Assembly (NCBI GenBank): GCA_022839105.1
Contig: JALHDH010000091.1
Span: 1-14,265 of the forward strand
Length of the DNA stretch: 14,265 nucleotides
Direction of reading: 5' to 3'
From: a bacterium
GTDB taxonomy: Bacteria > Vulcanimicrobiota > Xenobia > Xenobiales > Xenobiaceae
The first letter of the stretch is position 1. Each line of letters begins with the position of its first letter. The notes beneath the pieces were generated by a model. That model made no database searches. It was not told the DNA's origin and saw only the letters and a program-made list of their open reading frames with translations. The translations under genes were made by a program, and so were the position numbers. Shown piece after piece: positions 5,777-12,712 of the stretch.

Positions 5777-7693
5777 ATGGAGAGTCTGGAAATCCTGGAA
5801 GGCCTCCGGCAGGACGGTCAGGTGGAATCCACCGGGCATTTCACCCTGGATGCCGTCAAGGCCCGCGAGAAGCTCAAGCGCTTCCAATTGCAGGACCCCC
5901 ATCATTACGTCCTGCAGGTGGTCCGTGCGGCGGTGGCCTCGGGAGCCCGGAGCGTGGACCTCAAGGTCGATGCCGACGACTGCTGGATCGAGCACGACGG
6001 CCACCCACCGGGAGAGGCCCGGCTGCAGGGCCTCTTCAACTACCTCCTGCGTCCGGCCGGCAATCCCGAGGAACGCTCGTTGCGAGCCCTGGCAACCGGC
6101 CTGAACTCGGCCCTGGCGCTGGATCCGGCCTGGATCTGCCTGGAGACCTGGGACGGGCGCACCGGCTGGAGGCTCCGGATCGACTCCGAGGGCGAGCAGG
6201 TCCAGGCGTTGACCGGAAATCCCGGGCGGAATCCTGGAGTCTGGCTGCATGTCCGCAGGCGCCGTTCCTGGCAGGTCCTGGGCCGGTTCCTGCGCGGCAT
6301 CGTGACCCTCCACCCCGAGGCTCGGGCCATGCTGGACCACTGTCGGTGGTGCCCCGCAGAGATTCGGGTCAACGGTCGGCTTCTCGAGGCGGGACACCTG
6401 CCAGGCGAGCGGAACCTGCAGCGGGAGATCCACTGCGAGGAATACCAGGCCCGGGTGGCGCTGCCCCGACATCCCCTGCCGGACTCGATCCTGGCCGTGG
6501 TCATGGATGGAGTCGTCCTGGAGACCCGGTCCCTGGATCTGGGCCCCCTGGCCCTGCAGGCGGTGGTCTGGGACCCGAAGCTGACCAGCAACGTCTCCCA
6601 GTCCGGGGTGGCCGAAGACGAGTCGTGGCGCTCGTTCCTGGTCGAACTGCGCAAGAGGTTGCGGGGGGTGCTTCTCGAGTTCTGCCAGCAGGCTGAGGAG
6701 AACCCGGCCCTGGTGCCGCACCTCCTGCAGGCCATGCGCCGCCAGAAGCTGCGGGCCAACCAGAACTGGCGACGCTGGCGGGAGCTCAAGCAGGCCCTCC
6801 TGGATGTCCCCGCCTTCCCGGTGGCCCAGGGCCGCCCCACCACCCTGCGCGTCCTGCTGGAAGAGGCCGAGAGGCTGGGTCGCTTCCCCGGCAGGCCGGG
6901 GGCCTCGAAGAGCGCCCCGAAGGACCAGCCCCGAGTCTTCCCCTTGATGGACGGGGAAGCCGGCGAGGTCCTGCGGGAGGTGTTTGCCGGCTTCGTGGGA
7001 GCCGCAGAGGAGGCTGGCCCCGCCGAGTCGCCCGCTCGCACCCGACAGGAGCCGCCATCGCCCCCCCCGCCCGCGCCCAGGCGCGTGTCCCGACGAGTTC
7101 CTCCGGTGGAGGTGCCGGAGACCGAGCCCCCCTGTCAGCCCTCGGCCCCGAGCCCTCCAAGCCAGATCTCCCGGCCTCCCGAGAAGACGACCCTGAGAGG
7201 AGCCGCCGCTTCCTCGGAAGCCTGGGCCCCAGGTCGAGGGCCCGCCCGCGACCCGGCCCTGCTGGAGATCCTGCGCGAGGAGCTGCAGAAGCTCCAAGGT
7301 CCCGAGAACCCGGAACTGCGAGGGGACTTCCTGGATTCCCTGAGCCTGGAATCCCTCGGAGGGCATGTCCTGTGGAGCTGCTCGCCGGGCGGACGGGAGG
7401 CCACCTTGTCCTGGGACCATCCCCTGGTCGGGCGCCTCCTGGACCTGCTGGAGCGCCGGCAGCCCTTGGAGCCCTGGCTGCAGATGCTCATGTGCACCCT
7501 GCACACGGCCATGGGGCAGGCCACGCCAGGCCTGCGCGGGGCCCGCGAGAGATCCTTCCATGGGAAGATCCTGGAGGCGATCCTGGCCGATTCCGACGGA
7601 GATCTTCTGGCTGAGGACGATCTCTTCGCCGACCTGCTGGAGACGGTCGGACTCCCATTCGAACCCTCCGCCCCCAAGGGAATCCGGGGCTGA
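5777..7693 (+). CDS. Protein with a degenerate GHKL/Hsp90-like ATPase domain
   Basis: 638 residues, no signal peptide, probably cytoplasmic. Residues about 40-125 follow the order of a GHKL (HATPase_c, Hsp90/HtpG-type) ATP-binding fold: a helix YVLQVVRAAVASGA in the place of the usual E-L-x-x-N-A-x-D-A-G-A, a strand, an acidic/glycine turn IEHDGHPP (71-78) in place of D-x-G-x-G, then RSLRALATGLNSAL (100-113) in place of the lid region G-x-G-L-x-S. The Asn that binds magnesium-ATP is replaced (VVRAAV), so ATP hydrolysis may be lost. Residues 200-270 could correspond to the following S5-like domain. A Pro-rich linker (about 425-468) leads to a separate C-terminal helical domain (490-630). I know of no named family, and the fold call is by pattern only. 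The nearest gene downstream encodes a PAS protein on the same strand. Confidence 0.8.
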   Translation: MESLEILEGLRQDGQVESTGHFTLDAVKAREKLKRFQLQDPHHYVLQVVRAAVASGARSVDLKVDADDCWIEHDGHPPGEARLQGLFNYLLRPAGNPEERSLRALATGLNSALALDPAWICLETWDGRTGWRLRIDSEGEQVQALTGNPGRNPGVWLHVRRRRSWQVLGRFLRGIVTLHPEARAMLDHCRWCPAEIRVNGRLLEAGHLPGERNLQREIHCEEYQARVALPRHPLPDSILAVVMDGVVLETRSLDLGPLALQAVVWDPKLTSNVSQSGVAEDESWRSFLVELRKRLRGVLLEFCQQAEENPALVPHLLQAMRRQKLRANQNWRRWRELKQALLDVPAFPVAQGRPTTLRVLLEEAERLGRFPGRPGASKSAPKDQPRVFPLMDGEAGEVLREVFAGFVGAAEEAGPAESPARTRQEPPSPPPPAPRRVSRRVPPVEVPETEPPCQPSAPSPPSQISRPPEKTTLRGAAASSEAWAPGRGPARDPALLEILREELQKLQGPENPELRGDFLDSLSLESLGGHVLWSCSPGGREATLSWDHPLVGRLLDLLERRQPLEPWLQMLMCTLHTAMGQATPGLRGARERSFHGKILEAILADSDGDLLAEDDLFADLLETVGLPFEPSAPKGIRG

Positions 7694-7776
7694 TCCCCTC
7701 CCCTGGCACCGTGCCGGGAATCCGACACCCCGGGACTTCCAGGAATCTTCGTGCGCTTCGCGAACCATTTCCGCCC

Positions 7777-8466
7777 ATGGAAGAGCCGAGTCTCCCACCT
7801 GCCGGAACGCCGGGTTCCAGCCCGCTCAAGCCGGAAGACTTCAAGCGCATCGCCGACCACATGAGCGACGTGGTCTGGGTCGTCGACCTGGAGGGCCGGT
7901 TCACCTACGTCAGCCCTTCGGTCTTCCGCCTGCGCGGCTTCACTCCCGAAGAGATCGTGGGCCGGATGTTCGAGGAGGCCCTGCTCCCCGAGGAGGGGAT
8001 GCAGATCCGCGCCATCTTCCCGGAGGTCCTGGATCTGTTCCGTGCCTCGCGGGACGCCCAGGTCCGCCGCTTCGTGACCCAGCCGTGCCGGGACGGCAGC
8101 ACCGTCCCCTCCGAGATCCTGACCAACGGGATCTATGATGGGCAGGGCCACCTGATCGCCGTCCTGGGGGTCACGCGCGACATCAGCGAACGCCATCGCC
8201 TCGAGCAGGAGCTCCGCCAGGCCAAACAGCAGGCCGAGAAGGCCCTGGCCGATGTCCGGACCCTGACCGGCCTGATCCCCATCTGCAGCAGTTGCAGGAA
8301 GGTGCGCGGCGACAAAGGCTACTGGGAACGGGTGGAGGACTATGTCGCCTCCCACACCGGGGCCCGCTTCTCGCATGGGATGTGCCCGAACTGCCTGGTC
8401 CGCTACTTCCCCGAGTGCGCCGAGGAGCCCCTGGGCTGCGTCCCACCGCCCCTCGACGAGGCCTGA
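7777..8466 (+). CDS. PAS-domain protein with a C-terminal double-CxxC module
   Basis: 229 residues from the ATG at 7777. A GTG at 7711 would add 22 residues of no recognisable domain. Neither start has a good Shine-Dalgarno sequence. Residues about 18-138 are a PAS/PAC sensor: DHMSDVVWVVDLEGRFTYVS, then RLRGFTPEEIVGR, ending in LIAVLGVTRDISERHRLEQE. A short coiled coil (138-163) leads to a compact module LIPICSSCRKVRGDKGYW...FSHGMCPNCLVRYFPE with C170, C173, C203 and C206. This PAS-plus-cysteine ending occurs in bacterial sensor and response-regulator proteins and looks like a metal-binding or redox site. There is no histidine kinase, GGDEF or DNA-binding domain, so the protein probably signals through a partner. 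It follows the GHKL-like gene by 83 bases. Confidence 0.87.
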   Translation: MEEPSLPPAGTPGSSPLKPEDFKRIADHMSDVVWVVDLEGRFTYVSPSVFRLRGFTPEEIVGRMFEEALLPEEGMQIRAIFPEVLDLFRASRDAQVRRFVTQPCRDGSTVPSEILTNGIYDGQGHLIAVLGVTRDISERHRLEQELRQAKQQAEKALADVRTLTGLIPICSSCRKVRGDKGYWERVEDYVASHTGARFSHGMCPNCLVRYFPECAEEPLGCVPPPLDEA

Positions 8467-8684
8467 GCAAAGCCGGGACCTGCTCGGGCACCAGGGCCCG
8501 GCGATGACCGCGCAATCTGCCCACCTGGCGCCGGGCAACCTCCGGGCCGCCGTCGCCCTCCTCGAGATGCAACCGGCACGGGCACCGGTCCTGAAAGGAT
8601 TCCCGAGGCCAGCCCGGCTCGCCGGGCATCTCGGCCGCCGAGCGCCACGGATGGGCAGAAGACCCGGGCGAACCGTCGATCTTG
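8467..8684. other. Convergent intergenic region with no visible gene
   Basis: 218 bases between the 3' ends of the PAS gene and hicB. It is G+C-rich, and a 6-bp hairpin (8612-8617 with 8622-8627) has no T run. I see no convincing gene, promoter or terminator. Confidence 0.4.
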
Positions 8685-9167
8685 TCAGCGCTTGGCGAAC
8701 CGGATCTCGACTCGGCGACCATACGCAGCCGCCACCCGGTCCAGGGTCTTGATCGTGGCGTTGCACTTCGCCGGGTGCTCCCAACGCGAATAGGTGGTGG
8801 CGGGGACGCCAATCCGCTCGGCCGCCTGCTGCTGCGTCAGCCCCACCTGGTGGCGCAGCCGACGGATCAACAGGGCGACCTCCGCCGTAGGCTCGGGCTC
8901 GACGCTCTCCCATCCGTCCTCGGCTGCGGGCAACGGTCCGGGCTCAGGCAGATCCCACCCACGCTCGAAGCTGGCCTCCAGGAACAGCGTGAGGGCCTCT
9001 TGGGCGTTGGCCCTGGCCTCCTCCTGCGTATCCCCCTGCGTGGCGATGCCAGCCCGTCCCCCGAGCCCGGGAAAATGGGCGACCCATCCACCCAGCGGAT
9101 CCTCCGGGTCCTGGTAGATGCGAGCCGGGTAGGCGATCTGACCGGTGCTGCGAGCCCTTCTGGCCAT
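8685..9167 (-). CDS. hicB: HicB-family antitoxin with a C-terminal XRE helix-turn-helix
   Basis: 160 residues. Residues about 10-72 match the HicB partial RNase H-like domain (YPARIYQDPEDPLGGWVAHFPGLGG...ATQGDTQEEARANAQEALTLFLE). Residues about 93-150 are an XRE-type DNA-binding domain (LIRRLRHQVGLTQQQAAERIG, then VPATTYSRWE). The protein would neutralise HicA and repress the operon. The start at 9167 is chosen because AAAGGAG lies 6 bases upstream (9174-9180). The in-frame ATG at 9188 lies within hicA and lacks such a site. hicA precedes it with a 13-base gap, the usual toxin-first order. A linker rich in Pro and Glu (73-92) separates the two domains. Confidence 0.93.
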   Translation of the reverse strand: MARRARSTGQIAYPARIYQDPEDPLGGWVAHFPGLGGRAGIATQGDTQEEARANAQEALTLFLEASFERGWDLPEPGPLPAAEDGWESVEPEPTAEVALLIRRLRHQVGLTQQQAAERIGVPATTYSRWEHPAKCNATIKTLDRVAAAYGRRVEIRFAKR

Positions 9168-9173
9168 GTTCTG

Positions 9174-9180
9174 CTCCTTT
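9174..9180 (-). promoter_or_regulatory. Ribosome binding site that fixes the hicB start
   Basis: The minus strand reads AAAGGAG, 6 bases before the ATG at 9167. It starts one base after the hicA stop codon, consistent with translational coupling. Confidence 0.75.
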
Positions 9181-9384
9181 CTATGCATCCCGGGCCTCCT
9201 CGATGGCCTCGAGGATGCTCTTCATGGTGGCAGGCTTCAGTTCCCCGGAGCCCGTCGGCAGCATCGTGCGGACGCCGTTCTTCTCGAACAACATGTGCCC
9301 ACCCTTGCCGCGAGTCCTCCCGCGCTCCTTCACAACCTGGAACCCCTCGCGCTGCAGGAGCCGCTTGACTTCCCGCCACTTCAT
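9181..9384 (-). CDS. hicA: HicA-family mRNA interferase toxin
   Basis: 67 residues from the ATG at 9384. It has the HicA double-stranded RNA-binding-like layout: MKWREVKRLLQREGFQVVKE, then GKGGHMLFEKNG with the likely catalytic H30 (in place of the common G-S-H-H), then LKPATMKSILEAI. HicA toxins cut mRNA and stop translation until HicB binds. ATGs further upstream (up to 9432) lie upstream of the predicted transcription start and are not used in this reading. Both the mRNA and the protein would then start at 9384, with no Shine-Dalgarno sequence. hicB follows 13 bases after its stop. Confidence 0.9.
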   Translation of the reverse strand: MKWREVKRLLQREGFQVVKERGRTRGKGGHMLFEKNGVRTMLPTGSGELKPATMKSILEAIEEARDA

Positions 9385-9390
9385 AGCCAC

Positions 9391-9420
9391 ATTATACATC
9401 ATAAATGATGGATGCATCAA
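9391..9420 (-). promoter_or_regulatory. Promoter of hicAB, probably giving a leaderless message
   Basis: The -10 box is TATAAT at 9391-9396, a perfect match. The -35 box is TTGATG at 9415-9420, with an 18-base spacer. The usual start point, 7 bases after the -10, falls at about 9384, which is the A of the hicA ATG. Confidence 0.75.
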
Positions 9421-9433
9421 GCATCGATGCATC
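9397..9433. promoter_or_regulatory. Palindromes overlapping the hicAB promoter (probable HicB operator)
   Basis: CATCAT-AA-ATGATG (9397-9410) fills most of the spacer between the -10 and -35 boxes. GATGCATC occurs at 9411-9418, overlapping the -35, and again at 9426-9433, 15 bases apart. GCATCGATGC (9421-9430) is a further palindrome. Binding here by the HTH-bearing HicB would block RNA polymerase, as known for autoregulated hicAB operons. The exact operator is inferred. Confidence 0.6.
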
Positions 9434-9483
9434 CTGTAAGAGGGAAGAGCGATGGCTGATCTCGTCCTGGCCGGTCCCGCCTC

Positions 9484-9554
9484 GGTCGAAGCGCCGCGGT
9501 CGAAGCGCCGCGGTCGGTGTCCCTCGAGGCGGTGGCGGTACCGGTGGCGGTAGC
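9484..9554. repeat. Two short tandem duplications
   Basis: A 14-bp unit GGTCGAAGCGCCGC is repeated at 9484-9497 and 9498-9511. A 12-bp unit GGTGGCGGTA(C/G)C is repeated at 9531-9542 and 9543-9554. They lie in the roughly 180-base non-coding stretch between the hicAB promoter and the tRNA terminator. I see no gene there. Confidence 0.6.
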
Positions 9555-9616
9555 TGTTGCGCTTTTTGGGGGTCCTGGTGCGCCATGATGCGCTTTGGAG
9601 CCGTGGCCCTTAAATG

Positions 9617-9645
9617 AGCAAACCCCAGAAAATCAGGGGTTTGCT
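9617..9645 (-). terminator. Intrinsic terminator of the tRNA-Thr gene
   Basis: A perfect 10-bp inverted repeat (9617-9626 with 9636-9645; AGCAAACCCC and GGGGTTTGCT) with a 9-base loop begins directly after the tRNA CCA end. On the minus strand it is followed by CATTTAAG, a modest T-rich stretch. Confidence 0.7.
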
Positions 9646-9721
9646 TGGAGCCGAGGATCGGACTCGAACCGACGACCTGCTCATTACGAGTGAGCTGCTC
9701 TACCAACTGAGCTACCTCGGC
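9646..9721 (-). tRNA. tRNA-Thr, anticodon CGT
   Basis: The minus strand folds into a normal cloverleaf of 76 bases including an encoded CCA. The acceptor arms are GCCGAGG and CCTCGGC, the D arm is GCTCAGTTGGTAGAGC, the anticodon stem is GCTCA/TGAGC around the loop CTCGTAA (anticodon CGT, reading ACG threonine codons), and the T arm contains GGTTCGAGTCC. The discriminator base is T. It has its own promoter and terminator and sits between hicAB and the VOC gene. Confidence 0.96.
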
Positions 9722-9730
9722 GCGGGTCGG

Positions 9731-9760
9731 AGTATACCACGGGGCGCCGCGCACTGTAAA
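9731..9760 (-). promoter_or_regulatory. Promoter of tRNA-Thr
   Basis: The -10 box is TATACT (9731-9736). The -35 box is TTTACA (9755-9760), with an 18-base spacer. Each differs from the sigma-70 consensus at one position. The predicted start at about 9724 is 3 bases before the mature 5' end at 9721. Confidence 0.72.
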
Positions 9761-9808
9761 CACCGTGCGAGACCTCGGCCTCGGGCCCTCGCACCCGAGA
9801 ACCGCCCT

Positions 9809-10198
9809 TCAGGAGTCGGGAAGGCGGCACACCACCCCGATCTTGATCCGGTCGGGGTCCTCGAAGTAGCAGGCGACCTGGTCCTCCCTCTCGAGAGGCC
9901 CGCCGTGGAGAAGGGGGACCCGGAACTGTTCCAGGAGGTTCAGGTACTCCTGGAAGGCTTCCCGGGTCTGGACCCGGAAGGCGAGGTGGTTCAATCCGGT
10001 GCGCTGCCGGTCGAAGTCGGGGTCGAGATGCTCGACGTCGGTCTGGACCAGGCAAAGCGAATCCTCCCGCCCTTGCAGGCTCTGCCAACCTTCTCCGGCG
10101 GAGCCGGGCACGTAGCCCAGCGGTCCTAGAATCGTCCGATAGAAGGCGATCGAGGCCAGCAGATCCGAGACGTTGAGCTGCACGTGGTCCAGGCGCAT
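9809..10198 (-). CDS. VOC-superfamily (glyoxalase/dioxygenase-like) protein
   Basis: 129 residues, typical single-unit VOC length. It opens with MRLDHVQLNVSDLLASIAFYR, the standard first beta strand and helix with metal-ligand H5. The second half opens with LNHLAFRVQTREAFQEYL (H70) and closes with CYFEDPDRIKIGVV. In metal-dependent VOC enzymes the closing strand is usually D-P-D-G-x-x-I-E-L, its Glu binding the metal. Here Gly stands in that place, so metal binding may be altered or lost. The substrate cannot be told. The ATG at 10198 is the natural VOC start; the frame stays open upstream only because it runs opposite ade. It is divergent from ade. Confidence 0.88.
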   Translation of the reverse strand: MRLDHVQLNVSDLLASIAFYRTILGPLGYVPGSAGEGWQSLQGREDSLCLVQTDVEHLDPDFDRQRTGLNHLAFRVQTREAFQEYLNLLEQFRVPLLHGGPLEREDQVACYFEDPDRIKIGVVCRLPDS

Positions 10199-12056
10199 GG
10201 GCTTGGGCTTTTCGCGGCCACGGGGCCCAAGCCCTTCGAGGCCGGCCCGGCGGAAGGGCCGGTCCCCCTGGGAGGGGAATGAAGGCCTGAATGTCTCGGG
10301 GGACGACGCCCCCCCGGAAAGGCGGCCCGCCATCCAGGCCTGGCAAGACGACCTCCCCGAGATCCTCCAGGCGGCACGCGGCCGGATCCCCGTGGATCTG
10401 CTCTTGACCCGAGCGCGCGTGGCCCACCTCTTCACCGGCGAGATCCTGGAATCCGCGGTGGCCGTGCACCGGGGGCGGATCGTCGGCTTCGGCCCCCGCG
10501 AGGCGGTCGAGACCCTGGACCTGGAAGGTCGAATCCTGGCTCCAGGCCTGATCGACGGCCATGTGCACCTCGAGTCCTCGATGGTCACGCCGGGTGAGTT
10601 TGCCCGGGCCGTGGTCCCCCGCGGGACGACCACGGTCGTGGCCGACCCTCACGAGTTCGCCAACGTATGCGGGATGGATGGGGTCGAGTTCGTCCGGCGG
10701 GGCAACGAGGTCTCGCCGCTGGAGATCCAGGTGATGCTCCCCTCCTGCGTGCCGGCAACCGGCATGGAGACCTCGGGGGCGCGACTGGAGGCCCGGGACC
10801 TGGAGGGAGCCTTTGCCCTCGAGCATGTCCTGGGACTCGGCGAGGTGATGAACTTCCCCGGGGTCCTTCAGGCCGACGAACCGGTGCTGGCCAAGCTCCG
10901 GGCCGCCTTCGGAAGGCCCGTGGACGGGCATGCCCCGGGCCTCTCCGGTCCCGACCTGCATGCCTATGTGGCTGCCGGAATCGGCTCCGACCACGAGTGC
11001 ACGACCTCCGAGGAGGCCCTCGAGAAGTTGCGGGCCGGGATGCACCTCATGCTGCGCGAGGGTTCGGTGACCCGCGACCTGGAGGCCCTTGCGCCCGTGG
11101 TCAACGCCCGGACCGTGGACCGGTGCATGCTGGTGACCGACGACCGCGAACCCGAGGATCTGCTCGAGGAAGGCCACATGGACTTCCTGATCCGCAAGGC
11201 CGTGGGCCTGGGCGTCCCACCCCTCCAGGCCCTGGGCATGGCGACCTTGAATCCCGCGCGCTACTTCGGGCTGAAGGGGCTGGGGGCGATCGCCCCGGGT
11301 TACCAGGCCGACCTGGTGGTCTGCAACGACCTTCGCGACTTCTGCGCCGACCTGGTCTTCAAGCGGGGGCGGCTGGTGGCCCGTGGCGGAGAGCCCCTGT
11401 GGGAGCGCCAGGCCCAGGACGCCGGAGCCCTGTCCAACCGGGTCCACCTGGCCGCGCTCGACTCCGACGTCTTGGAGATCCCGGCGCGCGGATCGCGGAT
11501 CCGGGTGATCGAGCTGGTCCCCGACCAGATCGTGACCCGCCAGGTGCTGCTCGAACCGAAGGTGGTCGAGGGCCGGGTCGTCTCCGATCCCGAGCGCGAC
11601 CTGCTCCGCCTGGCCGTGCTGGAGCGTCATCACGGCACGGGAAGGATCGGGCTGGGGATGGCGCGGGGCTTCGGGCTGAGACGGGGAGCCCTGGCCTCGA
11701 CGGTGGCCCACGACTCGCACAACCTGGCGGTGGTCGGCGTGGAAGAGGCGGATCTGCGGCTGGCCATCGCCGAGCTCCAGAGGCTGGGCGGAGGCCTGGT
11801 GGCGGTGGCCGAGGGGGAGGTCCTGGCCCGCCTGCCGCTGCCCGTCGCCGGTCTGGTCTGCGATCGGCCGCTGGCCGAGGTCCGCGAGGCCATCCGCGCG
11901 CTGCACGACGCGGCGCGTTCCATGGGCTGCCGGCTTCCCAGGCCCTTCATGTCGCTGGCCTTCCTGGCGCTTGCCGTCGTCCCGGCCCTGAAGCTGACCG
12001 ACCGGGGCCTGGTGGACGTGGAGGCCTTCCGTCTGGTCGACCTGTTCATGCCGTAA
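10197..12056 (+). CDS. ade: Adenine deaminase
   Basis: Converts adenine to hypoxanthine and ammonia (purine salvage); amidohydrolase fold, cytoplasmic. Key segments in order are APGLIDGHVHLESSMVTPGE (metal-binding H-x-H), ADPHEFANVCG, LGLGEVMNFPGV, DGHAPGLSG, GSDHECT, CMLVTDDREPEDL, and near the C-terminus STVAHDSHNLAVVG and FMSLAFLALAVVPALKLTDRGL. All follow the bacterial Ade order. From the ATG at 10197 the product is 619 residues. That ATG overlaps the VOC start on the other strand and adds a basic, Pro-rich stretch. A CTG at 10287 preceded by GGGAGGGG (10270-10277) would give 589 residues, close to E. coli Ade (588), and may be the true start. The adenine deaminase identity is firm; the start is not. 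Confidence 0.95.
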   Translation: MGLGFSRPRGPSPSRPARRKGRSPWEGNEGLNVSGDDAPPERRPAIQAWQDDLPEILQAARGRIPVDLLLTRARVAHLFTGEILESAVAVHRGRIVGFGPREAVETLDLEGRILAPGLIDGHVHLESSMVTPGEFARAVVPRGTTTVVADPHEFANVCGMDGVEFVRRGNEVSPLEIQVMLPSCVPATGMETSGARLEARDLEGAFALEHVLGLGEVMNFPGVLQADEPVLAKLRAAFGRPVDGHAPGLSGPDLHAYVAAGIGSDHECTTSEEALEKLRAGMHLMLREGSVTRDLEALAPVVNARTVDRCMLVTDDREPEDLLEEGHMDFLIRKAVGLGVPPLQALGMATLNPARYFGLKGLGAIAPGYQADLVVCNDLRDFCADLVFKRGRLVARGGEPLWERQAQDAGALSNRVHLAALDSDVLEIPARGSRIRVIELVPDQIVTRQVLLEPKVVEGRVVSDPERDLLRLAVLERHHGTGRIGLGMARGFGLRRGALASTVAHDSHNLAVVGVEEADLRLAIAELQRLGGGLVAVAEGEVLARLPLPVAGLVCDRPLAEVREAIRALHDAARSMGCRLPRPFMSLAFLALAVVPALKLTDRGLVDVEAFRLVDLFMP

Positions 12057-12127
12057 CATCCCGGCAAGATCCGGCGGGTGGACTCTGCGGCGCAGGGCGT
12101 GAAGAAGCCAAGAGAATTCTCATGACC

Positions 12128-12134
12128 GGGAGGG
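12128..12134 (+). promoter_or_regulatory. Ribosome binding site that fixes the start of the glycine-zipper gene
   Basis: GGGAGGG, 5 bases before the ATG at 12140. This favours 12140 over the in-frame ATG at 12122. Confidence 0.65.
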
Positions 12135-12139
12135 TCCCC

Positions 12140-12691
12140 ATGAATCCGATCTCCGGACTGAACCAGGTCCCTGCGCTTCCGGCGCCCACCGCTCCCAGCG
12201 CGCCGCCGGCCCAGAGCGAGGCCCCCAAGGACGGGGTCGAGATCGGAGGCGAGCGTTCCTTCGGCCACTCCCTGGCCCGTGGAATTTTCGGCGTCGCGGG
12301 CGGTGTCGGAGGAGCCGTGACCGGCTTCGCCGGAGGCACCATCCGCCACGCGGGCGACCGCTCGGTCCAGGTCCCCGGCAGGATCACCGGCGCGGCCCGC
12401 CTGGTCGGAGCCGGTCTGGGCCTGCTGCGCGGCGTGATGGTCGGACTGGGCCAGGGCCCGGTCGGCCTGGCCCTGGGAATCGTGGTCGGCCCCGTGCTGG
12501 GCGCGATGGCCGGAGGCGGCGTGGTGGGCGCGGCCGAGGCCGGAGTGGACGCCCTGAAGGGGGGCTTCAAAGGCGGTGCCAGCGGTGCCCGCAAGGGCAT
12601 CGACGGGGGTCAGGCCCTGGCGGACCGCTGGTTCGGGCCCAAGGATCCTGGACAAGCCAAGCCTCCCCAGACGCCTCCTTCGGGAACCTGA
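12140..12691 (+). CDS. Glycine-zipper membrane-associated protein of unknown function
   Basis: 183 residues from the ATG at 12140. Residues 1-30 are Pro/Ala-rich and probably disordered (VPALPAPTAPSAPPA). The core (48-160) is made of GxxxG-type runs: FGVAGGVGGAVTGFAGGTI, LVGAGLGLLRGVMVGLG, ALGIVVGPVLGAMAGGGVVG and GGFKGGASGARKG, suggesting two or three hydrophobic helices packed through glycine zippers. The tail is again Pro-rich. There is no signal peptide. Glycine-zipper proteins include membrane-inserting, stress and envelope proteins, and no specific family is recognised. It follows ade by 83 bases on the same strand and is closed by a clear terminator, so the two may be co-transcribed, although no functional link is evident. 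Confidence 0.75.
   Translation: MNPISGLNQVPALPAPTAPSAPPAQSEAPKDGVEIGGERSFGHSLARGIFGVAGGVGGAVTGFAGGTIRHAGDRSVQVPGRITGAARLVGAGLGLLRGVMVGLGQGPVGLALGIVVGPVLGAMAGGGVVGAAEAGVDALKGGFKGGASGARKGIDGGQALADRWFGPKDPGQAKPPQTPPSGT
12519..12540. repeat. 22-bp exact direct repeat, copy 1
   Basis: Starts GCGTGGTGGG and ends GCCGAGGC, inside the glycine-zipper gene (codons for GVVGAAEA). An identical copy lies exactly 500 bases away at 13019-13040. Confidence 0.7.
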
Positions 12692-12712
12692 ACTCCGCCA
12701 GTCAGGTGAAAG

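Noticed and set aside
7061..7068. A C8 run in the GHKL-like gene as a phase-variation tract
   Set aside because: It falls in a Pro-rich linker where such runs arise from CCC codons. It also warns against over-reading the other C8 tracts.
5690..7798. A 702-codon open frame on the minus strand
   Set aside because: It mirrors the GHKL-like gene and has Gln/Gly/His-rich sequence with no motif; a shadow of that gene's codon bias.
7135..8913. A 592-codon open frame on the minus strand
   Set aside because: It overlaps the GHKL-like, PAS and hicB genes without any recognisable domain.
9405..9617. A 70-codon plus-strand frame between hicA and the tRNA
   Set aside because: It starts inside the hicAB promoter, its sequence follows micro-repeats, and it has no ribosome binding site or motif.
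9780..9799. Hairpin CTCGGG/CCCGAG as a terminator of the VOC gene
   Set aside because: Only a 6-bp stem and no T run; common by chance in this G+C-rich DNA.
9684..12059. A 791-codon minus-strand frame across ade, the VOC gene and the tRNA
   Set aside because: It runs through a tRNA and opposite a clear adenine deaminase, and its sequence is shadow-like.
10667..12139. A long plus-strand frame leading into the glycine-zipper gene, which could suggest a fusion
   Set aside because: The upstream part is the +1-type shadow of ade. The real gene begins at the well-placed ribosome binding site and ATG at 12140.
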